From Paraburkholderia youngii (GTDB lineage Bacteria > Pseudomonadota > Gammaproteobacteria > Burkholderiales > Burkholderiaceae), in the NCBI RefSeq assembly GCF_013366925.1, contig NZ_JAALDK010000002.1, positions 1,426,001-1,490,000 on the forward strand: DNA of 64,000 nucleotides, in the 5' to 3' direction. The notes under the pieces were generated by a model. That model was not told the origin of the DNA, ran no database searches, and saw only the letters and a list, made by a program, of their open reading frames with translations. Below are positions 34,713 through 46,602 of the stretch, piece by piece. The stretch's first letter is position 1. Every line of letters begins with the position of its first letter. Both the position numbers and the translations under genes were made by a program.

Positions 34713-34734
34713 TAGTCGCTCGTCGGTAGCTGGG

Positions 34735-35766
34735 TTAGTCGATGGAAATCGCCTGGTTGTAGGCGGCCACGTCGGGACGCAACTCCTGGAGCACCTGGTT
34801 CCAATCGGGTTGCCAGATGTCGACGCCCTTCAGCAACGTGTTCAACGTCTGGAAGTTGCTGTCCGACGGATGAACATCGGTGCGCACTGGGAAGCCGTAC
34901 GCGACCTTGCTGACCTCCTGCTGCGCCGGCGCGCTCAACAGGAAATCGATCAGCTTTTTGCCGTTGCCGGCATGCGGCGCGTTCGCCACGAGGCCGACGT
35001 AGTAGGGCAACGCAAAGGTCGTGCGGCGGCCGTCGGGACCGGCCGGGAAGAACATCGCGACGTTCGGGTTGTCGTGCATCTGCGCGAGGTTCATCTGCAT
35101 ATCGCCGTTGGCCACGAAGAGCTCGCCTTTGTTGACGAGCGCCGTGAGCTTGCCGGTCGATGCGGAAGGCCCGAGGTTGTTGGTCTGCAGCTTGCGCAAA
35201 TAGTCGAAGCCGGCCGGCTTGCCACCGAACGCGTGGAAGGTCTGCAGCATCAGCGCGGTGCCGTCGCCGGCCTGGCCCGGCGTCGAGTACTGGATCTTCT
35301 GCTTGAACTGCGGCGCGAGCAGGTCTGCGTAGGTCTTGGGCGGGCTCTTCAGCACCGCCGAGTTGTAGATGAAGCTCGGATAGTTGCCGACCATCGCGTA
35401 GTACAGGCCTTTCGGGTCCTTGTCGCGCGTCTCGATCTTGTCGGCGCCCGCCGGCGAATAGGACTGCAACAGGCCGTCAGCCGCGGCTTTCTGCATGAAG
35501 GGCGGCAGCGTCACGAGCACGTCCGCCTGGGTGTTCGACTTCTCCTTGCTCAGCCGGTCCACCACGCCGCTCGAGCCGGCCTCGATGTACTGCACCTTGA
35601 TGCCGGTCGCCTGCGTGAAGGCTTCGAACTGATTGCCGAACCAGCTCGGCGAACCGTCGTGCAAACCATCCGCGGCATAGATGGTCACGACGTCGGACTG
35701 TGCGTAAAGGGGGGGCGTTGCCATGGCGAGCGCGCAGGCGGCGAGAGCCATCAGACGAGTTTTCAT
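34735..35766 (-). CDS. phnS: 2-aminoethylphosphonate-binding periplasmic protein PhnS
   Basis: A 343-aa solute-binding protein. Of two close ATGs, 35766 (MKTRLMALAACALAMATPPL) lies 6 bases after AAGGAAGG and opens the signal peptide, with cleavage near AQS at residue 23. Mature landmarks are VVTIYAADGLHDGSPSWF, FEAFTQATGIKVQYIEAGSS and KLIDFLLSAPAQQEVSK. This matches the PhnS family of AEP-binding proteins. It captures 2-aminoethylphosphonate for PhnTUV. Confidence 0.87.
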   Translation of the reverse strand: MKTRLMALAACALAMATPPLYAQSDVVTIYAADGLHDGSPSWFGNQFEAFTQATGIKVQYIEAGSSGVVDRLSKEKSNTQADVLVTLPPFMQKAAADGLLQSYSPAGADKIETRDKDPKGLYYAMVGNYPSFIYNSAVLKSPPKTYADLLAPQFKQKIQYSTPGQAGDGTALMLQTFHAFGGKPAGFDYLRKLQTNNLGPSASTGKLTALVNKGELFVANGDMQMNLAQMHDNPNVAMFFPAGPDGRRTTFALPYYVGLVANAPHAGNGKKLIDFLLSAPAQQEVSKVAYGFPVRTDVHPSDSNFQTLNTLLKGVDIWQPDWNQVLQELRPDVAAYNQAISID

Positions 35767-35827
35767 ATCCATCCTTCCTTGCGTTGAGTTCGGATGAGGT
35801 CAGCATTTCACTTGGTCGCGCGGCCGG

Positions 35828-37276
35828 TCACTCCCAGGGGATCGACCAGGTCCGCACATTCGAGTAGCTCTTCATTGCCTCGACCATGCCCTCCTTGTAA
35901 CCATTGCCTGAATCCTTGATGCCGCCGAACGGCGACATCTCCGTGCGATAGCCGGGCACTTCCCAGACGTTCACGGTGCCGACTTCCAGCTCCCTGACGA
36001 AGCGCGTGATGTAGTCGAGCCGGTTCGTGCAGACGCCCGACGAAAGGCCATATGCGGTCGAGTTCGAAACCCGGATCACTTCATCGAGCGCATCGGGCAC
36101 GCGGATGATCGGAATCACCGGGCCGAAGGTCTCTTCGCGCACGAGCTCACAGTCGTATGGCACGTGATCGACGACTGTCGGATGGAACAGCGCGCCCTCG
36201 CGCGGCGCGCCGTAAAGCACCCGGGCACCGTGGGCCTGCGCGTCTGCCACGCGTCGCTCGAACAGTTGCGCGGAGGCCTCGTTGATGACGGTGCCCACGT
36301 CGACGGACGGGTCCATCGGATCGCCGCACTTGAGCTTTTTCGCATGCACGAGCACGCGCTCGACGAACGCGTCGGCCACGCTTTGCACCACGAGAATCCG
36401 CTTGACCGCCGTGCAGCGCTGCCCCGAATTTTTCGTCGCACCGGTTACCGCGAGCTGCGCGGCCTTGTCGAGATCGGCGTCCTCCATCACGATCAGCGGA
36501 TCGTTGCCGCCGAGTTCCAGCACCGTGCGGCGATAGCCGGCGTGCTGCGCGATATATTTGCCGATCCGCACGGAGCCTGTGAACGTGACGAGATCACAGT
36601 GCGGATCGGTGATCATCGCATCGCCCATCGTGCGCGGATTGCCGGTGACGACACTCAGCATCTCGGGCGGCAGGCCCGCTTCATAGAGCACGTCGGCAAG
36701 CGCGAGCGCGGTGAGCGGCGTGAGCTCGGTGGGCTTCAGCACCACGCGGTTGTTGGTCGCGATCGCGGGCGCCAGCTTGTGGCTCACCATGTTCAGCGGA
36801 TGATTGAACGGCGTGATCGCCGAAATCACGCCGAGCAGCGGCAGCCGCGTGGTGAAAATCTTGCGGTTCTTGCCGTTCGGGCTGATATCGCAGGAATAGA
36901 CCTCGCCGTCGTCCTTGATCGTGAGCTGCGCCGCGAACGACCACACGTCGTAGGCGCGGCTCGCCTCGTAAAGCCCATCCTTCCAGCACAACCCCGACTC
37001 CGCGGTGATCAGGCGCGCGAAGTCTTCCTTGCGTTCGCTCAGGATCTCGGCCGTGCGCTGCAGGATGCGCTGACGCTCGAAGCGCGTGAGCCGCGGCTTG
37101 AATGCGTGCGCTTTTGCGAACGCCTGTTGCACGTGTTCGGGACGACCCGCGGGCACGGTACCGACGACCTCGTTCGTGTACGGGTTGAAGACTTCGATCA
37201 GCTCGTCGGTGCTCGTGTGTTGGCCGGCGATGCGCATCGATTCCTGCCTGAAGGCGGGTTTGGTCATGACGTTCAT
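35828..37276 (-). CDS. phnY: Phosphonoacetaldehyde dehydrogenase PhnY
   Basis: NAD-dependent oxidation of phosphonoacetaldehyde to phosphonoacetate. The 482-aa aldehyde dehydrogenase has the cofactor region [29 protein letters not shown], general-base Glu in [11 protein letters not shown] and the catalytic Cys in [11 protein letters not shown]. Its place between the PhnW/PhnA genes and the PhnSTUV importer identifies it as PhnY and not a generic dehydrogenase. No phosphonatase (phnX) is present; the PhnY-PhnA route replaces it. Confidence 0.88.
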   Translation of the reverse strand: MNVMTKPAFRQESMRIAGQHTSTDELIEVFNPYTNEVVGTVPAGRPEHVQQAFAKAHAFKPRLTRFERQRILQRTAEILSERKEDFARLITAESGLCWKDGLYEASRAYDVWSFAAQLTIKDDGEVYSCDISPNGKNRKIFTTRLPLLGVISAITPFNHPLNMVSHKLAPAIATNNRVVLKPTELTPLTALALADVLYEAGLPPEMLSVVTGNPRTMGDAMITDPHCDLVTFTGSVRIGKYIAQHAGYRRTVLELGGNDPLIVMEDADLDKAAQLAVTGATKNSGQRCTAVKRILVVQSVADAFVERVLVHAKKLKCGDPMDPSVDVGTVINEASAQLFERRVADAQAHGARVLYGAPREGALFHPTVVDHVPYDCELVREETFGPVIPIIRVPDALDEVIRVSNSTAYGLSSGVCTNRLDYITRFVRELEVGTVNVWEVPGYRTEMSPFGGIKDSGNGYKEGMVEAMKSYSNVRTWSIPWE

Positions 37277-37356
37277 CGAATACCTCGTTCAATGATCCGG
37301 TGGAGCCCGCAGGCCGCCGCGAGATGCGGGACGCGCGGGTTGTTGTGATCGACGCG

Positions 37357-39797
<2,441 letters not shown>

Positions 39798-39847
39798 CGA
39801 TGTCTCCTTGTGGGTCGATTTGGGTACTGCGCAGGTGCGTGAGACCC

Positions 39848-39876
39848 ACTCTAGGGGCTGCAACAAAAACAGTCAA
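39848..39876 (-). promoter_or_regulatory. Sigma-70 promoter of the phn operon
   Basis: On the minus strand TTGACT (39871-39876) and TAGAGT (39848-39853) are separated by exactly 17 bases and lie 51 bp upstream of the phnW start. The -35 box overlaps the candidate DeoR operator. Confidence 0.7.
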
Positions 39877-39895
39877 GATGCCAAAAATTGCCACA
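39872..39895 (-). promoter_or_regulatory. Candidate DeoR-family operator at the phnW promoter
   Basis: A 24-bp element read on the minus strand contains TGTGGCAATTTTTGGCAT followed by CTTGAC. It matches the element at 42060-42083 at 18 of 24 positions and overlaps the -35 box. TGGCA recurs with a 10-bp period. The DeoR-family gene between the two copies is the natural candidate to bind; that is inference. Confidence 0.5.
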
Positions 39896-40093
39896 TTCCG
39901 GTCGGACACGCGAAACGCCGCCTGGAAGTTGGCGAAGTCCGCGAAGGATATGGGGAAGCGGCCTCCGATCGGGACAAACCCGCATGGGGAGGCTGGAGGG
40001 GGACGGGGGGTGATCGAATGCAACGCGCGGCCGGTTGCGGCACCGGTCAGAAGGCCAGTGGCCTGCCGTCAGCGCCGAAACCCACGCTCGGAA

Positions 40094-40945
40094 TCAGAAC
40101 AGCCGCATCAGCGCGAGACCAGCCAACGTCAACGTAGCGGCCGCGGTACGCACGCGGCTGAACGGCTCCTTGAGCACATACACGGCGATGATGCCGGCGA
40201 ACACCACGCTCGTCTCGCGCACTGCCGCCACGAGGGCGATGGGAGCGACGGTCATCGCCCAGATCACGATCCAGTACGCCGCGAGCGACATCGCGCCGCC
40301 CGCGAACCCCGGCAGCAGGAAACGCCGCATCGGCGCCATGCCGGCCGGCCCGTAGCGATACAGGCAAAGCGTCAGCATCGGCAACGCATCGAACACGAAT
40401 AGCGTCGCCGCGTAGGAGTTCGGATTGCCGGCGACGCGTGCGCCTACGCCGTCGACGACCGTGTAGCCCGCGATCGTCACCGCCGTGAGCAGCGCGAAGC
40501 CGAGCGCGACACGGCTTTCAGATGCGGAGTGATGGCGTCCGCGCAGCGACAGCAGCAACACGCCGCTGCCGAGCAGCACGACTCCCGCGACGCCGCCCGC
40601 GCTCATCGTCTCGTGCAAGATCGTGACGGAGACGAGGGCGGTGATCAGCGGAGCGGAGCCGCGCGCGATCGGGTAGATCTGGCTCATGTCGGCACGACGG
40701 TATGCCTCGCTCAGACACACGTAGTAGCCGAAATGAAGCGTCACCGATCCCGCCACCCAGGGCCACGCAGCAGGCCGAGCGAATCCGGTGAACGCGAGCG
40801 ACGGCAGCGCAATCAGGCCGCAGGCGATGCACAGCAGGGTCATCGCCAGAAAAGGATCGAGGCGCACCTTGATCACCGCGTTCCAGCCCGCATGCAAAAG
40901 CGCGGCCGACAGCACGGCGAAAAACACGGGAAGCGTCATCGTCAT
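40094..40945 (-). CDS. EamA/DMT-family transporter
   Basis: A 283-aa protein with about ten membrane segments in two EamA repeats (VFFAVLSAALLHAGWNAVIK starts the first; VALGFALLTAVTIAGYTVVDG the second). It lies directly downstream of the DeoR regulator gene, with 1 bp between them, and upstream of the phn operon on the same strand. It may export a by-product such as an amino acid or carry a phosphonate-related compound. No substrate is visible in the sequence. Confidence 0.85.
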   Translation of the reverse strand: MTMTLPVFFAVLSAALLHAGWNAVIKVRLDPFLAMTLLCIACGLIALPSLAFTGFARPAAWPWVAGSVTLHFGYYVCLSEAYRRADMSQIYPIARGSAPLITALVSVTILHETMSAGGVAGVVLLGSGVLLLSLRGRHHSASESRVALGFALLTAVTIAGYTVVDGVGARVAGNPNSYAATLFVFDALPMLTLCLYRYGPAGMAPMRRFLLPGFAGGAMSLAAYWIVIWAMTVAPIALVAAVRETSVVFAGIIAVYVLKEPFSRVRTAAATLTLAGLALMRLF

Positions 40946-40946
40946 G

Positions 40947-41768
40947 CTAGCTGTGGCGATTGGCGATGATGATTTCCCAGCGCTGTTCGGCGCAGGCGCG
41001 GACGATGCCCGCGGGCGGCTCGGCGTCGACGATCAGTCCGGCGATATGCGGCACAGGCGCGATCAGTACGGGGATCTGCTGTTCAAACTTGCAGTGGTCC
41101 GCGAGCACGTAAACCTTTTTGCCCGACTTCATCATCAGATGACGTTGCTCGGCGGCGAGCCGCGAGTAGTCGGTGAATTCGCCTTCGGGCGAGATGCCGC
41201 CCACGCCGACAAACACGAGATCGGCGCGGAAATGGCTGAGCGCGGTCATCGTCTCGACGCCGATAGCGGCTTCGTCGTTCGGGTCGATGTCGCCGCCGAG
41301 CACGACGACCTTTACGCCGGGCGCGCGGCACAGCATCAGTGCGATCGGCAGGCTGTTGGTGATCACGGTCAGGTCGCGATGATGCTGCAGCGCCTCGGCG
41401 AGACCCAGCGTGGTCGAGCCCGAATCGATCAGCACGACCATGCCATCCGTGACGAGTCGTGCGGCCGCGGCACCAATGGCCGCCTTGCCCAGCGCGTTGA
41501 CCGCCACGCGGCTTGCCAGCGACGGTTCGGCGACGGGCCGCTTCGCCGCGCCGCCGTGCACGAGATTCGCGCGGCCCTGTTCCGCGAGAATCTTCAGGTC
41601 GCGGCGGATCGTTTCGCGCGACACGCCGAGCGTCGCCGACAGGTTCGCGACGCTGACCGAGCCGCTCGCCTCGAGGCTTTGCACGATGTAGTCGATGCGC
41701 TCGATCGCGAGCAGGTGGTTCGGGTTCAATGAAGCGGGCACGGGCCCCGCTGAGCGGTTATCGAGCAT
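40947..41768 (-). CDS. DeoR-family regulator of the phn locus
   Basis: A 273-aa regulator with an N-terminal DeoR helix-turn-helix (VSVANLSATLGVSRETIRRDL) and a C-terminal sugar-phosphate-sensor domain (GMVVLIDSGSTTLGLAEAL, DLTVITNSLPIA, ADLVFVGVGGI). GGAGAG precedes ATG 41768. It is cotranscribed with the EamA transporter and sits just upstream of the phn operon. Likely a repressor responding to a phosphorylated or phosphono-metabolite; target inferred from shared elements at 39872 and 42060. Confidence 0.87.
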   Translation of the reverse strand: MLDNRSAGPVPASLNPNHLLAIERIDYIVQSLEASGSVSVANLSATLGVSRETIRRDLKILAEQGRANLVHGGAAKRPVAEPSLASRVAVNALGKAAIGAAAARLVTDGMVVLIDSGSTTLGLAEALQHHRDLTVITNSLPIALMLCRAPGVKVVVLGGDIDPNDEAAIGVETMTALSHFRADLVFVGVGGISPEGEFTDYSRLAAEQRHLMMKSGKKVYVLADHCKFEQQIPVLIAPVPHIAGLIVDAEPPAGIVRACAEQRWEIIIANRHS

Positions 41769-42060
41769 GGTGTGGCTCTCCGTGCGTATCGTCGGCGGTG
41801 GCGTCGCTGGTTGCGTGGCAAGTTGCGTCGGGCGGACCGCGCAGGGGCGATCGATGCGCTGCCTCGCCCGGTCCCTCCGTCTCTTCTGCGAGGGCAGCGG
41901 TCATCGGCGCGGCCGTGCTGCCCGGATAGCGCACCTCTACGCCTGCCGCGGCGAAAATCTGGGCATAGTGCGCGTCGAGCGGCGCATCGGTGACTAGCAC
42001 GTCGATCTCGTCGGGGTTCATCGCGCGCACCAGCGCGCTACGGCGTGTCGGGTTCGGCCG
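41758..42060 (-). pseudogene. C-terminal fragment of a second DeoR-family regulator
   Basis: Immediately after a stop at 42061 the minus strand reads RPNPTRRSALVRAMNPDEID, VLVTDAPLDAHYAQIF and GVEVRYP, which is the end of a DeoR/GlpR sensor domain. An in-frame extension then runs into the start of the intact DeoR gene. No HTH is present. This appears to be a relic of a tandem or replaced regulator, although translation of a short fragment cannot be excluded. Confidence 0.55.
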
Positions 42061-42083
42061 TCACAATGCCACAAAATAACACA
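42060..42083 (-). promoter_or_regulatory. Second copy of the phn-locus element
   Basis: On the minus strand TGTGTTATTTTGTGGCAT followed by TGTGAC matches the phnW-promoter element in 18 of 24 positions. It lies about 290 bp upstream of the intact DeoR gene and at the edge of the regulator relic. It may allow autoregulation. Confidence 0.45.
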
Positions 42084-42416
42084 TGTTTCCTCGCTGTTCG
42101 CGATTTTTATTGCGGTTCGATGCCCGCGGCCTCCGCTCGAAAAAGGCGAGGTGGGTAGGTGTCTCGCGGATTCCGGTCATGCGTCAAAGACCCATTAGCC
42201 CACGGCTTTGCGGCGAATTTTCACCTGTCCGCGCTCTCAGCAGGCCTCCCGGCAACTGCCGGTTCATGTTGTTTTTTGCGTCTTTTTGTTGTAGTCCAAG
42301 GCCACAGTGTTTTCCACGCATTGCCACACACTTCCAAAAAAGCGAGGTCGCCCGATGTTCACGGAAATCCCAAGCCACGTGGCTTCGCGCTGGTGGGCTT
42401 CTTCTCGGGGGTGGCG

Positions 42417-42648
42417 GTCATTCAGGACGTGGACACGCCCGGTTGCCGCAGCGTGACCAACGCGGCTGAGACCGTCGTGGCGGCGGCACTCGCAGTGATG
42501 GACGGGCCGGATCCAGACGTGATCGTCTATGGCGACAGCATGGGTAAGTTCGACGGGCTGCTCGTCGGTGAGGAAGACTGCTTCGCCGGATATCTCCCGT
42601 TGGGTGGCGCACGTTCGCATGACGAAGCGCGTGCGCGATTTCCATACT
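42417..42648 (+). pseudogene. Fragment of an unknown small protein gene
   Basis: A coherent stretch reads VIQDVDTPGCRSVTNAAETV, VVAAALAVMDGPDPDVIVYG and SMGKFDGLLVGEEDCFAGYL, after which coding character fades. It resembles small uncharacterised Burkholderia proteins, but no start with a ribosome binding site is seen. Listed as a possible remnant. The remaining bases of 42084-42850 hold nothing else I can support. Confidence 0.3.
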
Positions 42649-42849
42649 CACTCGCGGCACTACGCGCGGACGTGGCCTATGCCCAGTCATGGTGGTGCCG
42701 CTTGCCTGCAAGACTCGCGATTTTGCGGAGCCCCGCCGAAGCGGGAGCCTGGTCAATCGCTTTAATTCGGGATAAGCCCGTTTTGACAACTATTTACGAT
42801 TGTTTCGGACATCTCGATTTCTATTGCATATTCCTGCTGGTGCAGGATT

Positions 42850-42875
42850 AAAAAAGGCGGCATTAAGCCGCCTTT
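42850..42875 (-). terminator. Rho-independent terminator
   Basis: GGCGGC (42856-42861) pairs with GCCGCC (42867-42872), extended by AAA/TTT pairs. On the minus strand the hairpin is followed by a six-T tract. It terminates the truncated minus-strand gene whose stop is at 42896. Confidence 0.85.
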
Positions 42876-42895
42876 ATCGTCAGGAATCGAAATGG

Positions 42896-43003
42896 TTAGT
42901 GCTGCGTCCATGAGGCGTCTATCGCCGCCAGCTTCGCGTTCACGCCTTCCATAGCGTCAGCGAGAATCGCTGCCACGTCCTCCGGTTTCAGTTGACGCTA
43001 GGG
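42896..43003 (-). pseudogene. 3' end of a truncated unknown gene
   Basis: The minus strand reads LKPEDVAAILADAMEGVNAK then LAAIDASWTQH and a stop at 42896, directly before a strong terminator. Upstream the frame meets a stop after only about 33 codons, so just the tail survives. The helical, acidic sequence and compact terminator resemble small phage genes, but I cannot assign it. From 43004 to 43146 I see nothing. Confidence 0.45.
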
Positions 43004-43146
43004 GGAGCCCCTTGGCGTCGAGCGGCCTTCGACCCAGACCTCTTCGATATTCAGTTTGGGGTGGAGTACAACGTAGGGCGAGCAGACGCAGGCGACCGGC
43101 CTACACGAAAGGTGCAATCCGGTCCGATCTGTCGAGCATCAACTAC

Positions 43147-43557
43147 TTATCCGGCCGATGCCGCGGGACGCTGCTCAATGGCTGCTTCGTCGCTCTCTCG
43201 CACGGTCAATCTGTTCCTCACCGTCTTGACACCGAGCACCGATCTCGCCGCATTGGCGGCGCGCGAGATCTGCCAACTCTCCGGCACCGTGCCGGTGAGC
43301 GTAACGACGCCGTGGCTCGCCCTGATGTGAATCTTTGAATCATCCATATCCGGTACGCGCCTGAGGGCACGGCGAACGTCGCGAACTATCGAAGTATCCG
43401 GCTTGGGTCGAGGAGGTGAACCCGATGCCGCCACCTTTTGCGCGACCACGTCGGCCGTCGCGCTCAGACCGGGTTGCCCGTTCGCATAGGCCGAGCCACT
43501 CGCGATGGCCGCGACTAGCGTTGCGCCGATTATTCTGCTCGCATTGCTCTTATTCAT
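43147..43557 (-). CDS. BON-domain periplasmic protein
   Basis: A 136-aa protein with a signal peptide (MNKSNASRIIGATLVAAIAS, cleavage near AYA-NG at residue 26) and one BON domain at about residues 55-118 (IVRDVRRALRRVPDMDDSKI, VTLTGTVPESWQISRAANAA, GVKTVRNRLTV). BON proteins bind phospholipid at the outer membrane and help envelope stability, as OsmY does. It is single-gene in appearance. Confidence 0.88.
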   Translation of the reverse strand: MNKSNASRIIGATLVAAIASGSAYANGQPGLSATADVVAQKVAASGSPPRPKPDTSIVRDVRRALRRVPDMDDSKIHIRASHGVVTLTGTVPESWQISRAANAARSVLGVKTVRNRLTVRESDEAAIEQRPAASAG

Positions 43558-43656
43558 GCTGCCCTCCGTTGGGTTCCGTCAACCTTGCGGTTCAAGACAG
43601 AAAGATGGGGCGCGGCTCCGCCGTTAATAGCGTTAAGCATACCAACGCAGTCCGAG

Positions 43657-44030
43657 TCAGCTGCTACGAATTGCACGCAAAATCTGGTCTCCGAGTCGAA
43701 CGATTTCCCTGACCAGCAGATCCAGGTCGTCCCGACGGGTCCGGTGATTGCATATCGCGACCCTGAGGCAATGTACTCCTTGCACCGTTGGCGTTGCTCA
43801 GAGACGATGAGCTCACTGAGGTAGCGACCCTGCGCGATGTTTTGATCGATCAGACGGCCGAACTTCTCGACGCCATGCTGTTTCAGAGCTATCCAGACTT
43901 TGAGCGCGCGGAAACCTCTGGACGTCTGCAATCCATACTCGTATAACCAGGGAGCCGCAGCAATTCCACGCGGTGTGGCTTGCAGATATTCCGGAGTCAG
44001 CGCGAATGCGCCTCGATGAGCCCTCCTCAC
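43657..44030 (-). pseudogene. PLP-dependent amino-acid decarboxylase (group II), remnant
   Basis: The minus strand preserves AFALTPEYLQATPRGIAAAP, WLYEYGLQTSRGFRALKVWI and LIDQNIAQGRYLSELI from the C-terminal half of an aromatic-L-amino-acid-decarboxylase-type enzyme. About 80-100 residues are then missing. A different frame resumes with LRVAICNHRTRRDDLDLLVR to a stop at 43657. The N-terminal two thirds, including the PLP lysine, are gone. It is dead and truncated at both ends. Confidence 0.75.
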
Positions 44031-44065
44031 AGGAAGGCTTCGAATCCGTCAAAGATAGCACGCGG

Positions 44066-45013
44066 TTACACCGCGCCCGCCCCGCGCTTCGAGCGTGCCA
44101 ACGCCAGCGCCAGCCTTGCGCCGACCTCGGCATTGTGTTTTACGAGCGCGATGTTTGTCGCCAGGCTGCGCCCGCCTGTCAACGCCTTGATGCGCGCCAG
44201 CAGGAAGGGGGTGACGGCCTTACCGGTGATTCCTTGCGCAACGGCCTCGTCGAGCGCCTGCCGAGTCAGCGCCTCGATCTCTTCGGCCGACATCGCTGCC
44301 GCTTCCGGCACCGGCGTGCTCAACACCACACCGCCGTCGAGGCCGAGGTCCCACTTGGTGCGGATGAAGCGTGCCTGCTGCGCCGCGTCGTCCAGCCTGA
44401 AGTCCGCGCGAAAGCCGCTGTCACGCGTGTAGAACGCCGCAAAATTGTCCTGTTCGCAACTGAGCACCGGCACGCCGTGGGTTTCCAGGTATTCCAGGGT
44501 GAGCCCGATGTCCAGGATGGACTTCGCACCGGCGCAGATCACCGCGACCGAGGTCTTCGCCAGTTCCTGCAGGTCCGCCGAGATGTCGAAGGTGTGCTGG
44601 GCGCCTCGGTGTACGCCGCCAATGCCGCCGGTGACGAAGACCTCGATGCCGGCCAACGCCGCGCAGATCATCGTGCCAGCCACGGTCGTGGCACCCAGGC
44701 CGCCGCCTGCCAGCACCGCCGGCAGGTCACGGCGGCTGACCTTATGCACGTGGTCGGAACGGCCGATCATTTCCAGTTCGTCGTCCGAAAGGCCGATGTG
44801 GATTCGGCCGCCGATCAGCGCGATCGTCGCCGGCTCGGCGCCCGCGTCACGGATCAACGCCTCCACTTCGCGCGCGGTGCGAACGTTCTGCGGGTAGGGC
44901 ATGCCATGCGCGATGATGGTCGATTCCAGCGCCACGAGCGGGCGACCGGCGGCCTGCGCAGCGGCCGCAGGCGCGCTCCAGGTCAACCAGGAGCGTGGAA
45001 GGTTGGCAACCAT
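44066..45013 (-). CDS. psuG: Pseudouridine-5'-phosphate glycosidase
   Basis: Cleaves pseudouridine 5'-phosphate to uracil and ribose 5-phosphate. The 315-aa product shows [73 protein letters not shown] and [13 protein letters not shown], all characteristic of PsuG. Start ATG 45013 follows AAAGGATCGAC. The kinase partner psuK, usually adjacent, is not in the window. Confidence 0.9.
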   Translation of the reverse strand: MVANLPRSWLTWSAPAAAAQAAGRPLVALESTIIAHGMPYPQNVRTAREVEALIRDAGAEPATIALIGGRIHIGLSDDELEMIGRSDHVHKVSRRDLPAVLAGGGLGATTVAGTMICAALAGIEVFVTGGIGGVHRGAQHTFDISADLQELAKTSVAVICAGAKSILDIGLTLEYLETHGVPVLSCEQDNFAAFYTRDSGFRADFRLDDAAQQARFIRTKWDLGLDGGVVLSTPVPEAAAMSAEEIEALTRQALDEAVAQGITGKAVTPFLLARIKALTGGRSLATNIALVKHNAEVGARLALALARSKRGAGAV

Positions 45014-45063
45014 GTCGATCCTTTCGGGGGGCGATTCACCGAAGTATGCGGTACGAGACCGGG

Positions 45064-45726
45064 TTAGGTGTCCGTGTGTCCCTGGCGCCTTAAAACGACA
45101 TGCGTGGCTTTGTCCGACGCTACGAATTCAACGCATTCGTACCCCAGGGCCCGCAAGTCGACCCCTTCGAACAGCGATTCTCCCCGGCCAAGCAGGACCG
45201 GCGCGATGGCAATGTGCAGTTCGTCGATGAGGCCCTCGCGGAGATACTGCCGGATTGTCTGCGGCCCACCGCCGATCCGCACGTCCATTCCGGCAGCGGC
45301 CTCGCGGGCGCGGTCGAGCGCCTCGCGAATGCCCCCTGTGATGAAGTGGAACGTCGTGCCGCCTTTCATCTCGATCGGGGCACGCGGATGATGGGTCAGG
45401 ACGAAGACCGGGACGTGATACGGCGGACTGTCCCCCCACCAGCCTTTCCAGTTGGCGTCCGGCCATTCCCCACGAATGGGGCCGAACATGTTCCTGCCAA
45501 GAATCCAGGCCCCGACATTCTCAAAGCCACGGGCGGCGAAATCATCGTTCACGCCGGTGGTACCGCCGTCGTTGCCGAACAAGGCCCGCTGGAACGTGCG
45601 GGTTGGGACTAGCCACTGATGCAATTCCGTCCCGCCAACGCCGAGCGGATTGTCAATGTCCTGATTCGGGCCTGCACCGTATCCGTCGAGCGAGATGGTG
45701 AAGCCCTGAACGCGAACGCGTGTCAT
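45064..45726 (-). CDS. Dihydrofolate-reductase-like (RibD C-terminal) family protein
   Basis: A 220-aa protein of the RibD_C/DHFR superfamily: [20 protein letters not shown] at the N-terminus, [34 protein letters not shown], and [24 protein letters not shown] text near the C-terminus ([20 protein letters not shown]). These single-domain proteins probably reduce small heterocycles with NADPH, but specific roles are unknown. It lies 50 bp upstream of psuG on the same strand. Confidence 0.85.
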   Translation of the reverse strand: MTRVRVQGFTISLDGYGAGPNQDIDNPLGVGGTELHQWLVPTRTFQRALFGNDGGTTGVNDDFAARGFENVGAWILGRNMFGPIRGEWPDANWKGWWGDSPPYHVPVFVLTHHPRAPIEMKGGTTFHFITGGIREALDRAREAAAGMDVRIGGGPQTIRQYLREGLIDELHIAIAPVLLGRGESLFEGVDLRALGYECVEFVASDKATHVVLRRQGHTDT

Positions 45727-45962
45727 CGTTTCCCTCCGATTGGACGCCTAACGTAATGTGGACTGTAAATCTGCATGGTTGCCGGAACTACGCGAAATTG
45801 TCGGGCAGCAGATTTATGCTTAACCATACGTGTTTAAGAGAATTTCCTGAATTTGTAAGCTGGCATACAGCAGTGATCGTCCGCCCACAGTATTGCCTGC
45901 GGCAGGCGTACGATAAACAGCATCGTCCCGTTGGCGGGTGGCTTGATTGATGGAGGATCGAG

Positions 45963-46472
45963 ATGAGACGCCTTTATTTCCTCGCACCCGACACGACGAC
46001 CGCGAAGGCGATCGTAGACGACTTGCTGCGGTCGCGGATCACATGGCGGCATATCCATGTTCTCGCGAATCACAGCGTCGCACTCGAAGAGTTACCCGAG
46101 GCAACTTTGCTGCAAAGCAGCGACGTCGTGCACTCGCTCGAACGCGGCGTGGCGCTCGGCGGTGCGACTGGAGCGCTCGTTGGCCTCGTGGCGCTGGCGT
46201 TTCCTCCCGCGGAGCTCGCCATTGCTGGCGGAGCCGTCGTCGCATTGACGTTGGCGGGAGCCGGCTTCGGGGCCTGGACGGCCGCGATGATCGGCGTCGG
46301 CGAACCGAACGCACAACTCGAGCGTTTTCGCGGCGCCATACGCGACGGCCAGTTCCTGATCATGGCCGACGTGCCTGGATCGCGAGAAGAGGAGATCGAG
46401 CAGATGGTCGCGCAGCATGTACCGAAGGCCGATCTGGAGGGCGCGGAACCCACCACACCGATCTTCCCGTGA
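45963..46472 (+). CDS. Putative membrane protein with glycine-rich hydrophobic hairpin
   Basis: A 169-aa protein behind GGAGG (45952-45956). The N-terminus (MRRLYFLAPDTTTAKAIVDD) resembles the small alpha/beta domain of DUF1269/YflT-like proteins. The centre holds two Gly/Ala-rich hydrophobic segments (about 58-80 and 84-110), consistent with a membrane hairpin. The C-terminus is acidic and soluble. Such proteins occur in stress-induced loci; function is unknown. Confidence 0.7.
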   Translation: MRRLYFLAPDTTTAKAIVDDLLRSRITWRHIHVLANHSVALEELPEATLLQSSDVVHSLERGVALGGATGALVGLVALAFPPAELAIAGGAVVALTLAGAGFGAWTAAMIGVGEPNAQLERFRGAIRDGQFLIMADVPGSREEEIEQMVAQHVPKADLEGAEPTTPIFP

Positions 46473-46602
46473 GCAGCGCCTGAGACGAGGCCATCGGCGT
46501 CGGCCGGATGGGTAACGAAGGCGTCTCCGCCGATGCCGCTGCGGGCAGCTTTCGTTAGAATCTGTTTTCGATTCTTTTACTCGTCAATTACTGGAGGCGA
46601 AC

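Noticed and set aside
42992..43338. Plus-strand frames of 108-112 codons
   Set aside because: They run antisense into the BON-domain gene and lack family similarity or ribosome binding sites.
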